Notes: generated by a model from the sequence alone, not told the origin. Positions 1-6,013 are shown, counted from the first letter of the stretch. The stretch: 10,464 nt of DNA from an uncultured Lachnospiraceae bacterium (GCA_946566415.1 CAMNWW010000057.1:1-10464); one strand, 5' to 3'. A program made the numbers and translations.

Positions 1-564
1 ATGATATATATTGACCTTTTTTGGGGTTTTCTCCGGGTAGGCTGTTTTGCTTTCGGAGGTGCATACGGTGCGATCCCTCTAATCCGTGAAGTTGTTTTTT
101 CCTATGGCTGGATCAACGAAGAAGGTCTTACTCAGATGATCGCGGTCAGTGAAAGCACTCCTGGACCTATCATGGTAAACCTTGCTACATATATCGGAAG
201 CAGCCAGGCCGGAATCCCCGGCGCCATGCTCGCCACCTTTGCCGTCCTGCTTCCCTCCTTTTTCATTACGCTTCTTGTCATGGCGGCGTTAAAGACATTC
301 CTGGAAAAACCTTATATCCAGGCTGTTCTGCGCGGTGTGAAGCCTGCTATCACAGGTCTTATCTTTACGACCGGAATTTCCGTACTTTTACAAGGCTGTT
401 TAACCTTTAAAAAGTCCCGCCCATTCCATATACGCGCTGTAGCCATTGCCGTTATTCTTGCCGCCGTCATGTTTGGATCTCAGCCTTTGATAAAAAGGAA
501 AGTGTCGCCCATTGCGCTGATCCTTCTGTCTGCATGCCTTGGAATCGTTTTCTACTCATTTTGA
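1..564 (+). CDS. Chromate transporter family (CHR), short single-domain protein
   Basis: This is a 187-aa polytopic membrane protein with the CHR domain signature: an N-terminal FAFGGAYGAIPLIRE stretch (residues 17-31) and ESTPGPIMVNLATYIG (about 51-66), followed by several long hydrophobic segments. Full-length ChrA proteins carry two CHR domains and are about 400 aa. This is the short form, which normally works as a pair encoded by adjacent genes, so the partner is probably just upstream of the window. Short CHR pairs export chromate in some bacteria, but the natural substrate in gut clostridia is unknown and a general anion role is possible. The first base of the window is the A of the ATG. 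The protein begins as family members usually do, so the start is plausible, but its ribosome site lies outside the window. The 3' end overlaps the convergent cobK by 13 bp. Confidence 0.85.
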   Translation: MIYIDLFWGFLRVGCFAFGGAYGAIPLIREVVFSYGWINEEGLTQMIAVSESTPGPIMVNLATYIGSSQAGIPGAMLATFAVLLPSFFITLLVMAALKTFLEKPYIQAVLRGVKPAITGLIFTTGISVLLQGCLTFKKSRPFHIRAVAIAVILAAVMFGSQPLIKRKVSPIALILLSACLGIVFYSF

Positions 565-1352
565 AGAGATTTGCTTACAATCATTTCCGATAGATACTTT
601 TTTATCTGTGCAAGCTCCTTACCTCCTTCTTCCCTTGGGCGGCGCACCACGACAAGAATTGCTTTCGACTCTTTTGCCGCTTGCATTTTTTCACCGAATC
701 CGCCTGCTTTTCCGGATTCTTTTGTCACAAAATACCCCGCTTTAGCATAATTCAGCATTTCCCTGTTCATCTCTTTTGTGAAAGGTCCTTGCATAGCGAT
801 CAAATGCCTGCCCTCAAACCCCAGACGGGTGCACTCCTCCACAGCATCTCGGGAAGGCAGAACTCTTGCAAAGCAGCGTTCCTTCCAGTCAGGGAGTTCC
901 GTATACCGATACAGTTCCTTGCTCCCTGTCGCGATCAAAATATTTCCCTTTGTCCCCATTAAGTATTCTGCCGCCTGTGCCACAGAATCCACCCATACTA
1001 CGCCGTCCTGCGCTCTGTCCGGCTCTTTCGTCTGCTCTCGCAGGCATCGAAGATAAGGTATCTTTGCTTCCTGACAGGCGCCGCGGATGTTTTCTGTTAC
1101 AGCCACTGCAAAAGGATGCGTAGCATCCACCACAATCTCAATTCTTTTCTCGCAGATGAGCGCTTCGATCTCCTCCCTTTCCAGGCGCCCCGGTATCACT
1201 TCCGTGTTCTCCTGTTCCCTGATGCAGGCTTTTCCATACTCTGTCGCTGTACACGCCGTTACCCGGACTTCATAATCGTTCAGATATTCTATTAGTTCTC
1301 TTCCCTCTGTCGTGCCCGCAAAAATCAATATTCGCTGTACTTTTCTTTTCAC
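552..1352 (-). CDS. cobK: Precorrin-6A/cobalt-precorrin-6A reductase (CobK/CbiJ)
   Basis: The enzyme performs the NAD(P)H-dependent reduction of (cobalt-)precorrin-6A to 6B in corrin ring synthesis. The product is 266 aa, the usual size. It opens with the nucleotide-binding ILIFAGTTEGREL motif and contains the family marker DATHPFA about a third of the way in. The reading frame is open back to an ATG at 1409, but I choose the GTG at 1352: a very strong ribosome site (AAAGGGGGGAG, about 1360-1369) lies just before it, and the longer form adds 19 basic residues not typical of the family that overlap the end of cbiG. The gene follows cbiG after 19 nt and is surely co-transcribed with it. The 3' end overlaps the convergent CHR transporter gene. 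Confidence 0.92.
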   Translation of the reverse strand: MKRKVQRILIFAGTTEGRELIEYLNDYEVRVTACTATEYGKACIREQENTEVIPGRLEREEIEALICEKRIEIVVDATHPFAVAVTENIRGACQEAKIPYLRCLREQTKEPDRAQDGVVWVDSVAQAAEYLMGTKGNILIATGSKELYRYTELPDWKERCFARVLPSRDAVEECTRLGFEGRHLIAMQGPFTKEMNREMLNYAKAGYFVTKESGKAGGFGEKMQAAKESKAILVVVRRPREEGGKELAQIKKYLSEMIVSKSLQNE

Positions 1353-1371
1353 TTGCCGCTCCCCCCTTTGC

Positions 1372-2451
1372 TTAGAATGTGATCGTTTTCCCGGTGAGCG
1401 CCGCTGCAAACGTCACTCTTCCTCTGCATGTCTTCGGGAGCAGCAGTTCACCGTCCGGACAGAATCGTTTTACCGCACGCTCGCAGACATTGTCCACCCC
1501 GGTAATCTGTTCCACAAAATCAGAATGAATGCTGACTTCTTCCACCTCTTCCAGCTCTTCTGCGGAAAATGTAAAAAATGAAGCGCCGTATTCTTTCGCT
1601 GCTTCCAGGATGCCCGCCTCATTTTTTTTCAAATCTATGCTCACAAAAGCCTGGATTCTTCGTCTATCAATGCAAAGCTCCTCCAAAATTTTTTTCAGCT
1701 CTTCTTCTATTCTTTCTTTGGACGTCCCTTTTCTGCACCCGATTCCAATTACTATGTCCTGTGAAACCAATCCCAGACATACATTGTCCGAACTCTCCCC
1801 GTCTTCCTGTGCTCCTTTGCAAAAAGCTTCCTCTCCGTCGATTACTACTTTATAATCAAATTTCTCCAGCTCTTCTCTTCTTCCGCAGACATACACATTC
1901 TCCGGCGTTGTTCCGAGGACAGGTCTTCTGCTGTATAATCCGATTATCTTTCCTTCCAGTACTGCGGCTGATATTTGTTTCGCTGCATTGCGGTCCTGTA
2001 TCCTCAAATGGTTTTTCGCCGCAAACAGATCGACCGCAAATTTCCCCTGTACATCCGTGGCCGCCGTCAAAACCAACGTCCCTCTTGTCATTTCGGCTAC
2101 GTTTTTAGCCAGAACCGCCGCCCCGCCCAAATGTCCGGAGAGCAGAGGGATCACAAATCTTCCCTCTTCATCCACCACCACCACTGCGGAATCTGTGTAC
2201 TTGTCCTTGATCCACGGCGCGACCATTCTCACCGCAATTCCCACAGCGCCGATAAAAATCAATGCGCTGCCGCCCCAAATACTTCCGATCTCCTGCTGAA
2301 TCCGTTCTCCTGCCGGCCTTAATCCGAACTTTTCAGCAAACCGCTGTATGGCATATCCTTCACACGATACCCCGGCGCCCACAAATGCATCCTTCAGTTC
2401 TCGGTTCAGCCGACTGCCCTTTTCTGTAAAACTGTAGATTCTGATATCCAT
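1372..2451 (-). CDS. cbiG: Cobalt-precorrin-5A hydrolase CbiG
   Basis: The 359-aa cytosolic enzyme opens the delta-lactone ring of cobalt-precorrin-5A and releases acetaldehyde in the anaerobic (early cobalt insertion) cobalamin pathway. It has the three expected parts: an N-terminal CbiG domain (about 1-125) with GAVGIAVRMVAPW and PLLSGHLGGA, a middle region, and a C-terminal domain (about 230-350) that starts IVIGIGCRKGTSKE. Length is normal. The ATG has AAGGAG nine bases upstream. With cobK it forms a two-gene minus-strand unit, and the remaining cobalamin genes must lie elsewhere. A long leader with a tandem repeat and several hairpins precedes it, but I could not find the conserved box of a cobalamin riboswitch there. 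Confidence 0.93.
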   Translation of the reverse strand: MDIRIYSFTEKGSRLNRELKDAFVGAGVSCEGYAIQRFAEKFGLRPAGERIQQEIGSIWGGSALIFIGAVGIAVRMVAPWIKDKYTDSAVVVVDEEGRFVIPLLSGHLGGAAVLAKNVAEMTRGTLVLTAATDVQGKFAVDLFAAKNHLRIQDRNAAKQISAAVLEGKIIGLYSRRPVLGTTPENVYVCGRREELEKFDYKVVIDGEEAFCKGAQEDGESSDNVCLGLVSQDIVIGIGCRKGTSKERIEEELKKILEELCIDRRRIQAFVSIDLKKNEAGILEAAKEYGASFFTFSAEELEEVEEVSIHSDFVEQITGVDNVCERAVKRFCPDGELLLPKTCRGRVTFAAALTGKTITF

Positions 2452-2472
2452 ACCTCTGCACTCCTTCGCTTT

Positions 2473-2577
2473 GCTGCACTCAAAAGCCTTCGCCTTTCTC
2501 GTTCATAGGCTTTCGCCTTCTCTTCCCCGTGCTGAACTCGAAAGTCTTCGCCTTTCTCGTTCACGGGCTTTCGCCCT
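2473..2577 (-). repeat. Tandem 47-bp imperfect repeat in the cbiG leader
   Basis: Two copies lie in direct orientation at 2473-2519 and 2531-2577, with a period of 58 bp and 41 of 47 positions identical by eye. Read on the minus strand, each copy contains GGCGAAAGCC preceded and followed by pairing bases, giving a four-pair stem with a GAAA (GNRA) tetraloop (GGGC-GAAA-GCCC in one copy, AGGC-GAAA-GCCT in the other), followed by GAACGAGAAAGGCGAAG. The repeat lies between the likely cbiG promoter and its start codon, so it would be transcribed. Confidence 0.7.
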
Positions 2578-2579
2578 AT

Positions 2580-2636
2580 GAAAACAGTGTCCGCCAAATC
2601 CGCCTGTAAACAGGCGATTTGTCATCCCCTGTTTTC
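2580..2636 (-). promoter_or_regulatory. Nested hairpin region in the cbiG leader
   Basis: An outer 8-bp pair (GAAAACAG 2580-2587 with CTGTTTTC 2629-2636) encloses a strong inner hairpin (CGCCTGT 2601-2607 with ACAGGCG 2610-2616, extended by AAAT/ATTT around one bulged base). On the minus strand a CAGTG near the outer left arm can pair instead with the CACTG that overlaps the right arm, so two exclusive folds are possible. No T-run follows, so it is not a simple terminator. It is a possible control structure, not assigned to any known riboswitch class. Confidence 0.4.
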
Positions 2637-2660
2637 GCACTGCTCATTGCTTTCGTGGAC

Positions 2661-2689
2661 ATTATACTCTGCTTTTGGTTTTATGTATA
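2661..2689 (-). promoter_or_regulatory. Probable sigma-A promoter of cbiG-cobK
   Basis: On the minus strand a perfect -10 TATAAT (2666-2661) lies 17 bp after TATACA (2689-2684), which matches four of six -35 positions. Transcription would begin near 2654 and give a leader of about 200 nt before cbiG. Confidence 0.55.
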
Positions 2690-2755
2690 CTTTTTATTTT
2701 TTTCCGTATACTGATTAAGTAATTATTTTATTATTAATTAACGGAGAATCGATTC

Positions 2756-3268
2756 ATGAACAAAAAACTTTTATTCTACACCATTGGGGGTGTTATTTTT
2801 GCCTCCGCCTCTGGATTTTTACTCCACTTCGCCTACGAATATAGTAGGAAAAATCCTATTGTCGCCATGTTTTCCCCTGTTAATGAATCTGTCTGGGAAC
2901 ACATGAAGCTTGTATTCTTCCCTTCCCTTCTTTATTATCTGGCAGGCTGGGGTTTCTTTTTCCGATCTTTTCCAGCCTTTTTTCGTTCCGGCCTGGCAGG
3001 TACACTGACCGGAACCTTGGCTGTTCCTGTCATTTTTTATGCCTACAGCGGCATGATCGGGAAACACTTTCTCGCACTTGACCTTCTGACCTTTTTCCTA
3101 TGCGTTATTATTACATTTTCTCTCAGCTATCAGCTGACCATCCAAAACACACGAGTTATTCCCACTCCCCTTCTGGTATTTCTGGTAGTCCTTCTAATGG
3201 TATGTTTTTTTATCTTTACTTACTCTCCTCCCGATATCGCTCTCTTTCTTGATCCTGCCTCGGAGTAG
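2756..3268 (+). CDS. DUF6512-like integral membrane protein
   Basis: The 170-aa protein is strongly hydrophobic, with about five membrane-spanning segments. An early loop carries SPVNESVWEHMKL (residues 41-53), the conserved signature I associate with DUF6512 of Firmicutes. The function of the family is not known. The charged E/H residues of this motif in an otherwise hydrophobic protein suggest a functional site at the membrane, but that is inference. The ATG follows ACGGAGA by eight bases. The gene stands alone between the divergent cbiG and the Spo0A-like gene, with a very AT-rich upstream region in which I cannot fix a promoter. Confidence 0.75.
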   Translation: MNKKLLFYTIGGVIFASASGFLLHFAYEYSRKNPIVAMFSPVNESVWEHMKLVFFPSLLYYLAGWGFFFRSFPAFFRSGLAGTLTGTLAVPVIFYAYSGMIGKHFLALDLLTFFLCVIITFSLSYQLTIQNTRVIPTPLLVFLVVLLMVCFFIFTYSPPDIALFLDPASE

Positions 3269-3293
3269 AATATAAAAATCAATCAAATTGTTA

Positions 3294-3320
3294 CATCGAA
3301 TTTTGTCGAATTTCATCGAA
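3294..3320 (+). promoter_or_regulatory. Three tandem Spo0A-box-like repeats
   Basis: CATCGAA (3294-3300), TGTCGAA (3304-3310) and CATCGAA (3314-3320) recur with an exact 10-bp period in the same orientation. The middle one, in context TTTTGTCGAATTT, is a perfect Spo0A box (consensus TGNCGAA). The outer two keep the CGAA core. Tandem boxes one helical turn apart are the known arrangement for Spo0A dimers. They lie 78-104 bp upstream of the start codon of the Spo0A-like gene. Confidence 0.6.
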
Positions 3321-3329
3321 AATCACCTT

Positions 3330-3358
3330 TTTTCTATATTTTCAGGTATTGTTATAGT
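3330..3358 (+). promoter_or_regulatory. Candidate activator-dependent promoter of the Spo0A-like gene
   Basis: A -10-like TATAGT (3353-3358) is preceded at 17 bp by a poor -35 (TTTTCT, 3330-3335). A weak -35 with Spo0A boxes immediately upstream is the usual layout of Spo0A-activated sigma-A promoters. The assignment is tentative. Confidence 0.35.
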
Positions 3359-3397
3359 TGGTATCTCAGTAAGGCCATGATCAAGGAGGACATAGTA

Positions 3398-3736
3398 ATG
3401 GAAGCAATAGCATTGCTTAGGACACTTGGTATGAGGCCCACCTACTCAGGTTATAATTACCTGGCGCATGCGATTACACTTGTATCAAAAGACCGGTCCT
3501 ATCTAAAAAGTGTAACAAAAAATCTTTACACCGTAATAGGAAATGAATATGGTGTCACTAATGTCTGTGTGGAGGCTGCCCTGCGCACACTTATCACCAA
3601 TTACTGGAACCAGCATGCTGATACGATTCTTACTTCACTGCTCGGCTACCCCTTATATGATAAACCTACTTCCAGCGAACTCATCGCTATCTTGTCTGAC
3701 TATCTTCGTGAACAACGGAGCGTTTCATTCCGTTAG
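3398..3736 (+). CDS. Stand-alone Spo0A C-terminal (effector) domain protein
   Basis: The 112-aa product matches the DNA-binding domain of Spo0A along its whole length. Recognisable blocks are LGMRPTYSGYNYLAHAITLV, then SVTKNLYTVIGNEYGV, then VEAALRTLITNYW, then LLGYPLYDKPTSSELIAILS. There is no phosphorylatable receiver domain. An in-frame ATG exists at 3377, but AAGGAGG (3383-3389) lies downstream of it, eight bases before the ATG at 3398, so 3398 is the start. Compared with B. subtilis Spo0A from memory, the recognition helix keeps the equivalents of E213 (E59) and R217 (R63) but has Cys57 and Ala60 in place of R211 and R214. DNA specificity may therefore differ, or the protein may act by pairing with Spo0A. 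It is a paralogue, not the master regulator itself. Spo0A-like boxes upstream suggest feedback. Confidence 0.85.
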   Translation: MEAIALLRTLGMRPTYSGYNYLAHAITLVSKDRSYLKSVTKNLYTVIGNEYGVTNVCVEAALRTLITNYWNQHADTILTSLLGYPLYDKPTSSELIAILSDYLREQRSVSFR

Positions 3737-3745
3737 GTCTAAAAT

Positions 3746-3797
3746 AGGGCGGCTCCCGACAGGATACCGCCCTCGCCTTCTATAGGATTCTTTTTAT
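3746..3797. terminator. Bidirectional terminator candidate between the Spo0A-like gene and sodC
   Basis: AGGGCGG (3746-3752) pairs with CCGCCCT (3767-3773) across a 14-nt loop in the gap between two convergent genes. On the minus strand the stem is followed by ATTTTAG. On the plus strand a run of Ts (ATTCTTTTTATC) comes some 15 bases later. It is moderate for the sodC transcript and weaker for the plus strand. Confidence 0.5.
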
Positions 3798-4292
3798 CTA
3801 TTCTTTTCCTTTGATCATCCCGCATGCGATTTTCTCCCCACTGTCCCCGGACGGCTGTGAATGAAAATCGTCCGCCATACTATGGATCACAACCGTCCTT
3901 CCGACAGCTTCCTCCGGATAAAACCGGTCCGTATAAAAAATCGACAGTGCGTACCCCTCATTCTCCATCAATGGAGGTAAATCTCCCGCATGCTCCGGAT
4001 GTTCGCATCCATTTGGATTCCAGTGGCTTTTTGTATCTGCAAAAGGCTCGTTCTCATTTCCACTGCATGTGCTTCCTTCGTGAATATGGAAACCAAAAAA
4101 CTTTTCACCACAGGGCTTCTCCCCCTTTGGCAGACCGGAAACTGTAGCGATGACCAGCGTCCCCCGCCAGAGCGGATAAAACATGATCTCTCCCTGAATC
4201 CCCGGATAAGACGGCGCTCCCTGCACCTTAGCCCAAGCTTCCGGCTCCTGTTTCAATAAGATAACAATAGATTCATTCAGCACTTTGTTCAT
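3798..4292 (-). CDS. sodC: Cu/Zn superoxide dismutase family protein, cytosolic form
   Basis: The 164-aa protein converts superoxide to O2 and H2O2. All expected metal ligands are visible: Cu ligands H69 and H71 in FGFHIHEG and H137 in VVIH, the bridging H90 in SHWNP, and Zn ligands H98, H101 and D104 in HPEHAGDLPP. The disulfide pair would be C76 and C157 (IACG). The active-site Arg of animal enzymes is Lys154 here. There is no signal peptide, unlike most bacterial SodC, which fits a role inside the mother cell or in the coat. The ATG lies two bases after the cotJC stop with only a weak ribosome site, so translation is probably coupled to cotJC. It is the last gene of the cotJ operon. The inserted element separates it from the cotJ promoter. 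Confidence 0.9.
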   Translation of the reverse strand: MNKVLNESIVILLKQEPEAWAKVQGAPSYPGIQGEIMFYPLWRGTLVIATVSGLPKGEKPCGEKFFGFHIHEGSTCSGNENEPFADTKSHWNPNGCEHPEHAGDLPPLMENEGYALSIFYTDRFYPEEAVGRTVVIHSMADDFHSQPSGDSGEKIACGMIKGKE

Positions 4293-4294
4293 TC

Positions 4295-4774
4295 TTATTT
4301 ACACCCGCACGCTCCGTTTTTGTCAAATTCTGGGTTAAACGCATAGTAGTTCTTGCTGTCCAAGTTCTCCTGGACGATTCTCAAGGATTCACCGAACCTC
4401 TGGTAATGGACAATCTCCCGTTCCCGCAGGAAGCGGATCGGGTCGCATACCTCCGGATCTTTCACCAGACGGAGGATATTATCATAAGTTGTACGGGCCT
4501 TCTGCTCTGCAGCCATATCTTCATGCAAATCTGTAATCGGATCCCCTTTTGACTGGAAATATGTTGCGGTCCAAGGTGTGCCGCCCGCAGATTGCGGCCA
4601 TAATGCCAGCGTATGGTCCACATAGTATTTGTCAAATCCCGACGCTTTGAGTTCTTCCGGGGTCAGATTCCTGGTAAGCTGATAAACAATCGCACAGATC
4701 ATTTCCATATGCGCCAGCTCTTCTGTACCTACTGAAGCATCGGAAATGTTCCCATTCACCGTGTCCTTCCACAT
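4295..4774 (-). CDS. cotJC: cotJC, 3' part (Mn-catalase-like spore coat protein), separated by the inserted element
   Basis: From Glu at 4720 down to the stop, this frame is the last 141 residues of CotJC, a ferritin-fold Mn-catalase-like coat protein. It holds the metal-ligand motifs ELAHME (right at the break), EDMAAEQKA and REIVHYQRFGE, and ends in a Cys-rich GACGCK tail. The first 18 residues of the open frame as it stands (from ATG 4774) are not CotJC. They are translated from the element end, and no good ribosome site precedes that ATG. Joined to the piece at 7915-7724, numbering gives E65, H68, E136 and H169. The missing first ligand E35 is in the other piece, so this half alone should not bind the di-Mn centre. 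It is broken by insertion but potentially restored by excision. Confidence 0.9.
   Translation of the reverse strand: MWKDTVNGNISDASVGTEELAHMEMICAIVYQLTRNLTPEELKASGFDKYYVDHTLALWPQSAGGTPWTATYFQSKGDPITDLHEDMAAEQKARTTYDNILRLVKDPEVCDPIRFLREREIVHYQRFGESLRIVQENLDSKNYYAFNPEFDKNGACGCK
4720..4731. repeat. Left 12-bp attachment core (direct repeat)
   Basis: CTTCTGTACCTA is identical to 7723-7734. It marks the left border of the element inside cotJC. The distance between copies is 3,003 bp. The crossover is inferred at the central CC (4728-4729). Confidence 0.88.
4730..4752. repeat. Left inner half-site of the attachment sequence
   Basis: This 23-bp arm, containing GAAGCATCGGAAATGTTCC, is the inverted repeat of 7708-7730 with 21 of 23 positions matching. 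Together the arms form the symmetric attP of the excised circle around a central CC. Confidence 0.8.
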
Positions 4775-4812
4775 GAACTGTCGCGAAATTTTAAATAAGA
4801 TTTGGTTTTAAG

Positions 4813-4841
4813 ATGACAATTCAACTGTTCTGTGCTATACT
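4813..4841 (+). promoter_or_regulatory. Sigma-A promoter of the SDR gene (extended -10)
   Basis: ATGACA (4813-4818, five of six to TTGACA) and TATACT (4836-4841) are separated by 17 bp, with a TG extension (TGC before TATACT). Transcription would start near 4848, about 70 nt before the gene. This indicates expression in growing cells. The minus strand carries TTGTCA over the same -35 bases (4819-4814), a possible weak divergent promoter toward cotJC-3' and sodC. Confidence 0.65.
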
Positions 4842-4916
4842 TTCTTAATAAACAAAGGATGCCTCTGTATTACAAAGGCCTCCTATATTTCATTAAAGGA
4901 AAGGATTGATGTAATT

Positions 4917-5717
4917 ATGGGAAATTTTAGTGGAAAGACAGTCATCATTACAGGAGCAGGAAGGGCAGTCCTCAGCGACGGAAGATGTGGTTCGATCGGG
5001 TACGGAATCGCAACAGCTTACGCAAAGGAAGGCGCAAACCTGGTCATCACTGGACGTAATGTCAAAAAACTGGATGCTGCAAAGCAGGAACTCGAAGAAA
5101 AATACGGCGTAAAAGTCCTCTGCATACAAGCGGATGTATCCGCAGGCTCAGACAATAAAGCCGTAGTAGAAAATGTAGTAAAACAGACCGTTGATACTTT
5201 TGGCGGAATCGACGTATTGATCAATAACGCACAGGCTTCTGCTTCGGGAGTAACCTTAGCGGACCATACGACAGAGCAATTCGACCTTGCAGTGTATTCT
5301 GGCCTGTACGCCGCTTTCTACTATATGCAGGCATGCTATCCGTACTTGGCTAAGAGTAAAGGTTCTGTAATTAACTTTGCATCCGGCGCCGGATTATTCG
5401 GCAATTTCGGACAATGCGCTTATGCTGCCGCTAAAGAAGGAATCCGCGGCCTTTCCCGTGTTGCGGCGACCGAATGGGGCAAAGACGGCATTAATGTTAA
5501 CGTTGTCTGCCCGCTGGCATGGACGGCTCAGCTAGAGCAGTTTAAAAACGCGTATCCGGAAGCATATGAGAAAAATGTTCATATACCTCCTATGGGGCAT
5601 CTGGGAGATTCCGAACTGGAGATCGGCCGTGTATGCGTACAGCTTGCTTCCCCAGATTTCAAATTCATGACAGGAGAAACTCTTACTCTGGAAGGCGGAC
5701 TGGGACTCAGACCATAA
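4917..5717 (+). CDS. SDR family oxidoreductase, 12alpha-hydroxysteroid dehydrogenase-like
   Basis: The 266-aa product is a classical short-chain dehydrogenase. The Rossmann glycine motif is stretched (ITGAG...GSIGYGIA, about 11-32). TGRN (45-48) after the second strand suggests NADP(H). NNA is at 103-105, catalytic Ser156 in NFASGAG, and Tyr169-Lys173 in YAAAK. From memory the sequence is very close to the NADP-dependent 12alpha-hydroxysteroid dehydrogenase of Clostridium sp. ATCC 29733, sharing DVLINNAQASASG, AAAKEGIRGLSRVAATEWGK and TGETLTLEGG. Such enzymes interconvert the 12alpha-hydroxyl of cholate or deoxycholate and the 12-keto form in the cytosol. The ATG has AAGGA 11 bases upstream. 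It is the cargo of the element and has its own promoter. The substrate is inferred; another steroid or a small ketone cannot be excluded. Confidence 0.72.
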   Translation: MGNFSGKTVIITGAGRAVLSDGRCGSIGYGIATAYAKEGANLVITGRNVKKLDAAKQELEEKYGVKVLCIQADVSAGSDNKAVVENVVKQTVDTFGGIDVLINNAQASASGVTLADHTTEQFDLAVYSGLYAAFYYMQACYPYLAKSKGSVINFASGAGLFGNFGQCAYAAAKEGIRGLSRVAATEWGKDGINVNVVCPLAWTAQLEQFKNAYPEAYEKNVHIPPMGHLGDSELEIGRVCVQLASPDFKFMTGETLTLEGGLGLRP

Positions 5718-5738
5718 TTATGCTGTGAATAGCATTAT

Positions 5739-5926
5739 ATGATGTGAGTATCAAAAGATGCCTTGCGGATTGTTCCGCGCTTTGCGCTCCCACAATCCTG
5801 CCCAATATTCGGATATCGTGGAGCATACGCCCCACTTTTATCCTCATATCGGGGCGGGTCCCAAGGTCATTCATCCACCCTCGTGCAAGCACGATGTGGA
5901 TTCAGACCTTTTGACTCTGGCATCAT
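5739..5926 (+). ncRNA. Candidate structured RNA or miniature repeat element (about 190 nt), unassigned
   Basis: This is most of a 360-base gap without a convincing gene (5718-6077). Its ends pair over 16 bp in three blocks: ATGATG 5739-5744 with CATCAT 5921-5926, GAGT 5746-5749 with ACTC 5914-5917, and CAAAAG 5752-5757 with CTTTTG 5908-5913. Inside are three hairpins: GGATTGT/ACAATCC (5767-5798), GTGG/CCAC (5818-5835), and ATCCAC..TCGTGC/GCACGA..GTGGAT (5873-5901). An alternative pairing GATGCC/GGCATC competes with the outermost block. A terminator follows on the plus strand, which suggests an RNA, perhaps the 3' tail of the SDR message. The long terminal inverted repeat would equally suit a MITE-like repeat. 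I do not recognise a known RNA family. Confidence 0.4.
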
Positions 5927-5970
5927 TATATTTAAGTCAAAGAATATTTTAACTTTGGTATTACGAAATG

Positions 5971-6000
5971 ACGCTCGCTGTATTGGCGGGCGTTATTTTC
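5971..6000 (+). terminator. Rho-independent terminator inside the element
   Basis: ACGCTCGC (5971-5978) pairs with GCGGGCGT (5986-5993) over eight bases with one G-T, with a 7-nt loop, and is followed by TATTTTC. It ends the SDR and structured-RNA transcript and separates it from the recombinase unit. Confidence 0.75.
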
Positions 6001-6013
6001 TGACGCTTTCTTG

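Noticed and set aside
2406..2597. 63-aa minus-strand ORF before cbiG
   Set aside because: It starts at TTG without a ribosome site, overlaps cbiG in another frame, and its Glu/Lys/Arg-rich product is just the translated tandem repeat.
2452..2660. Cobalamin riboswitch upstream of cbiG
   Set aside because: The leader length is right, but I could not find the conserved B12-box sequence on the minus strand. It is reported only as an unassigned structure.
3377..3397. Earlier ATG for the Spo0A-like gene
   Set aside because: The AAGGAGG sequence lies inside this stretch and is spaced for the ATG at 3398.
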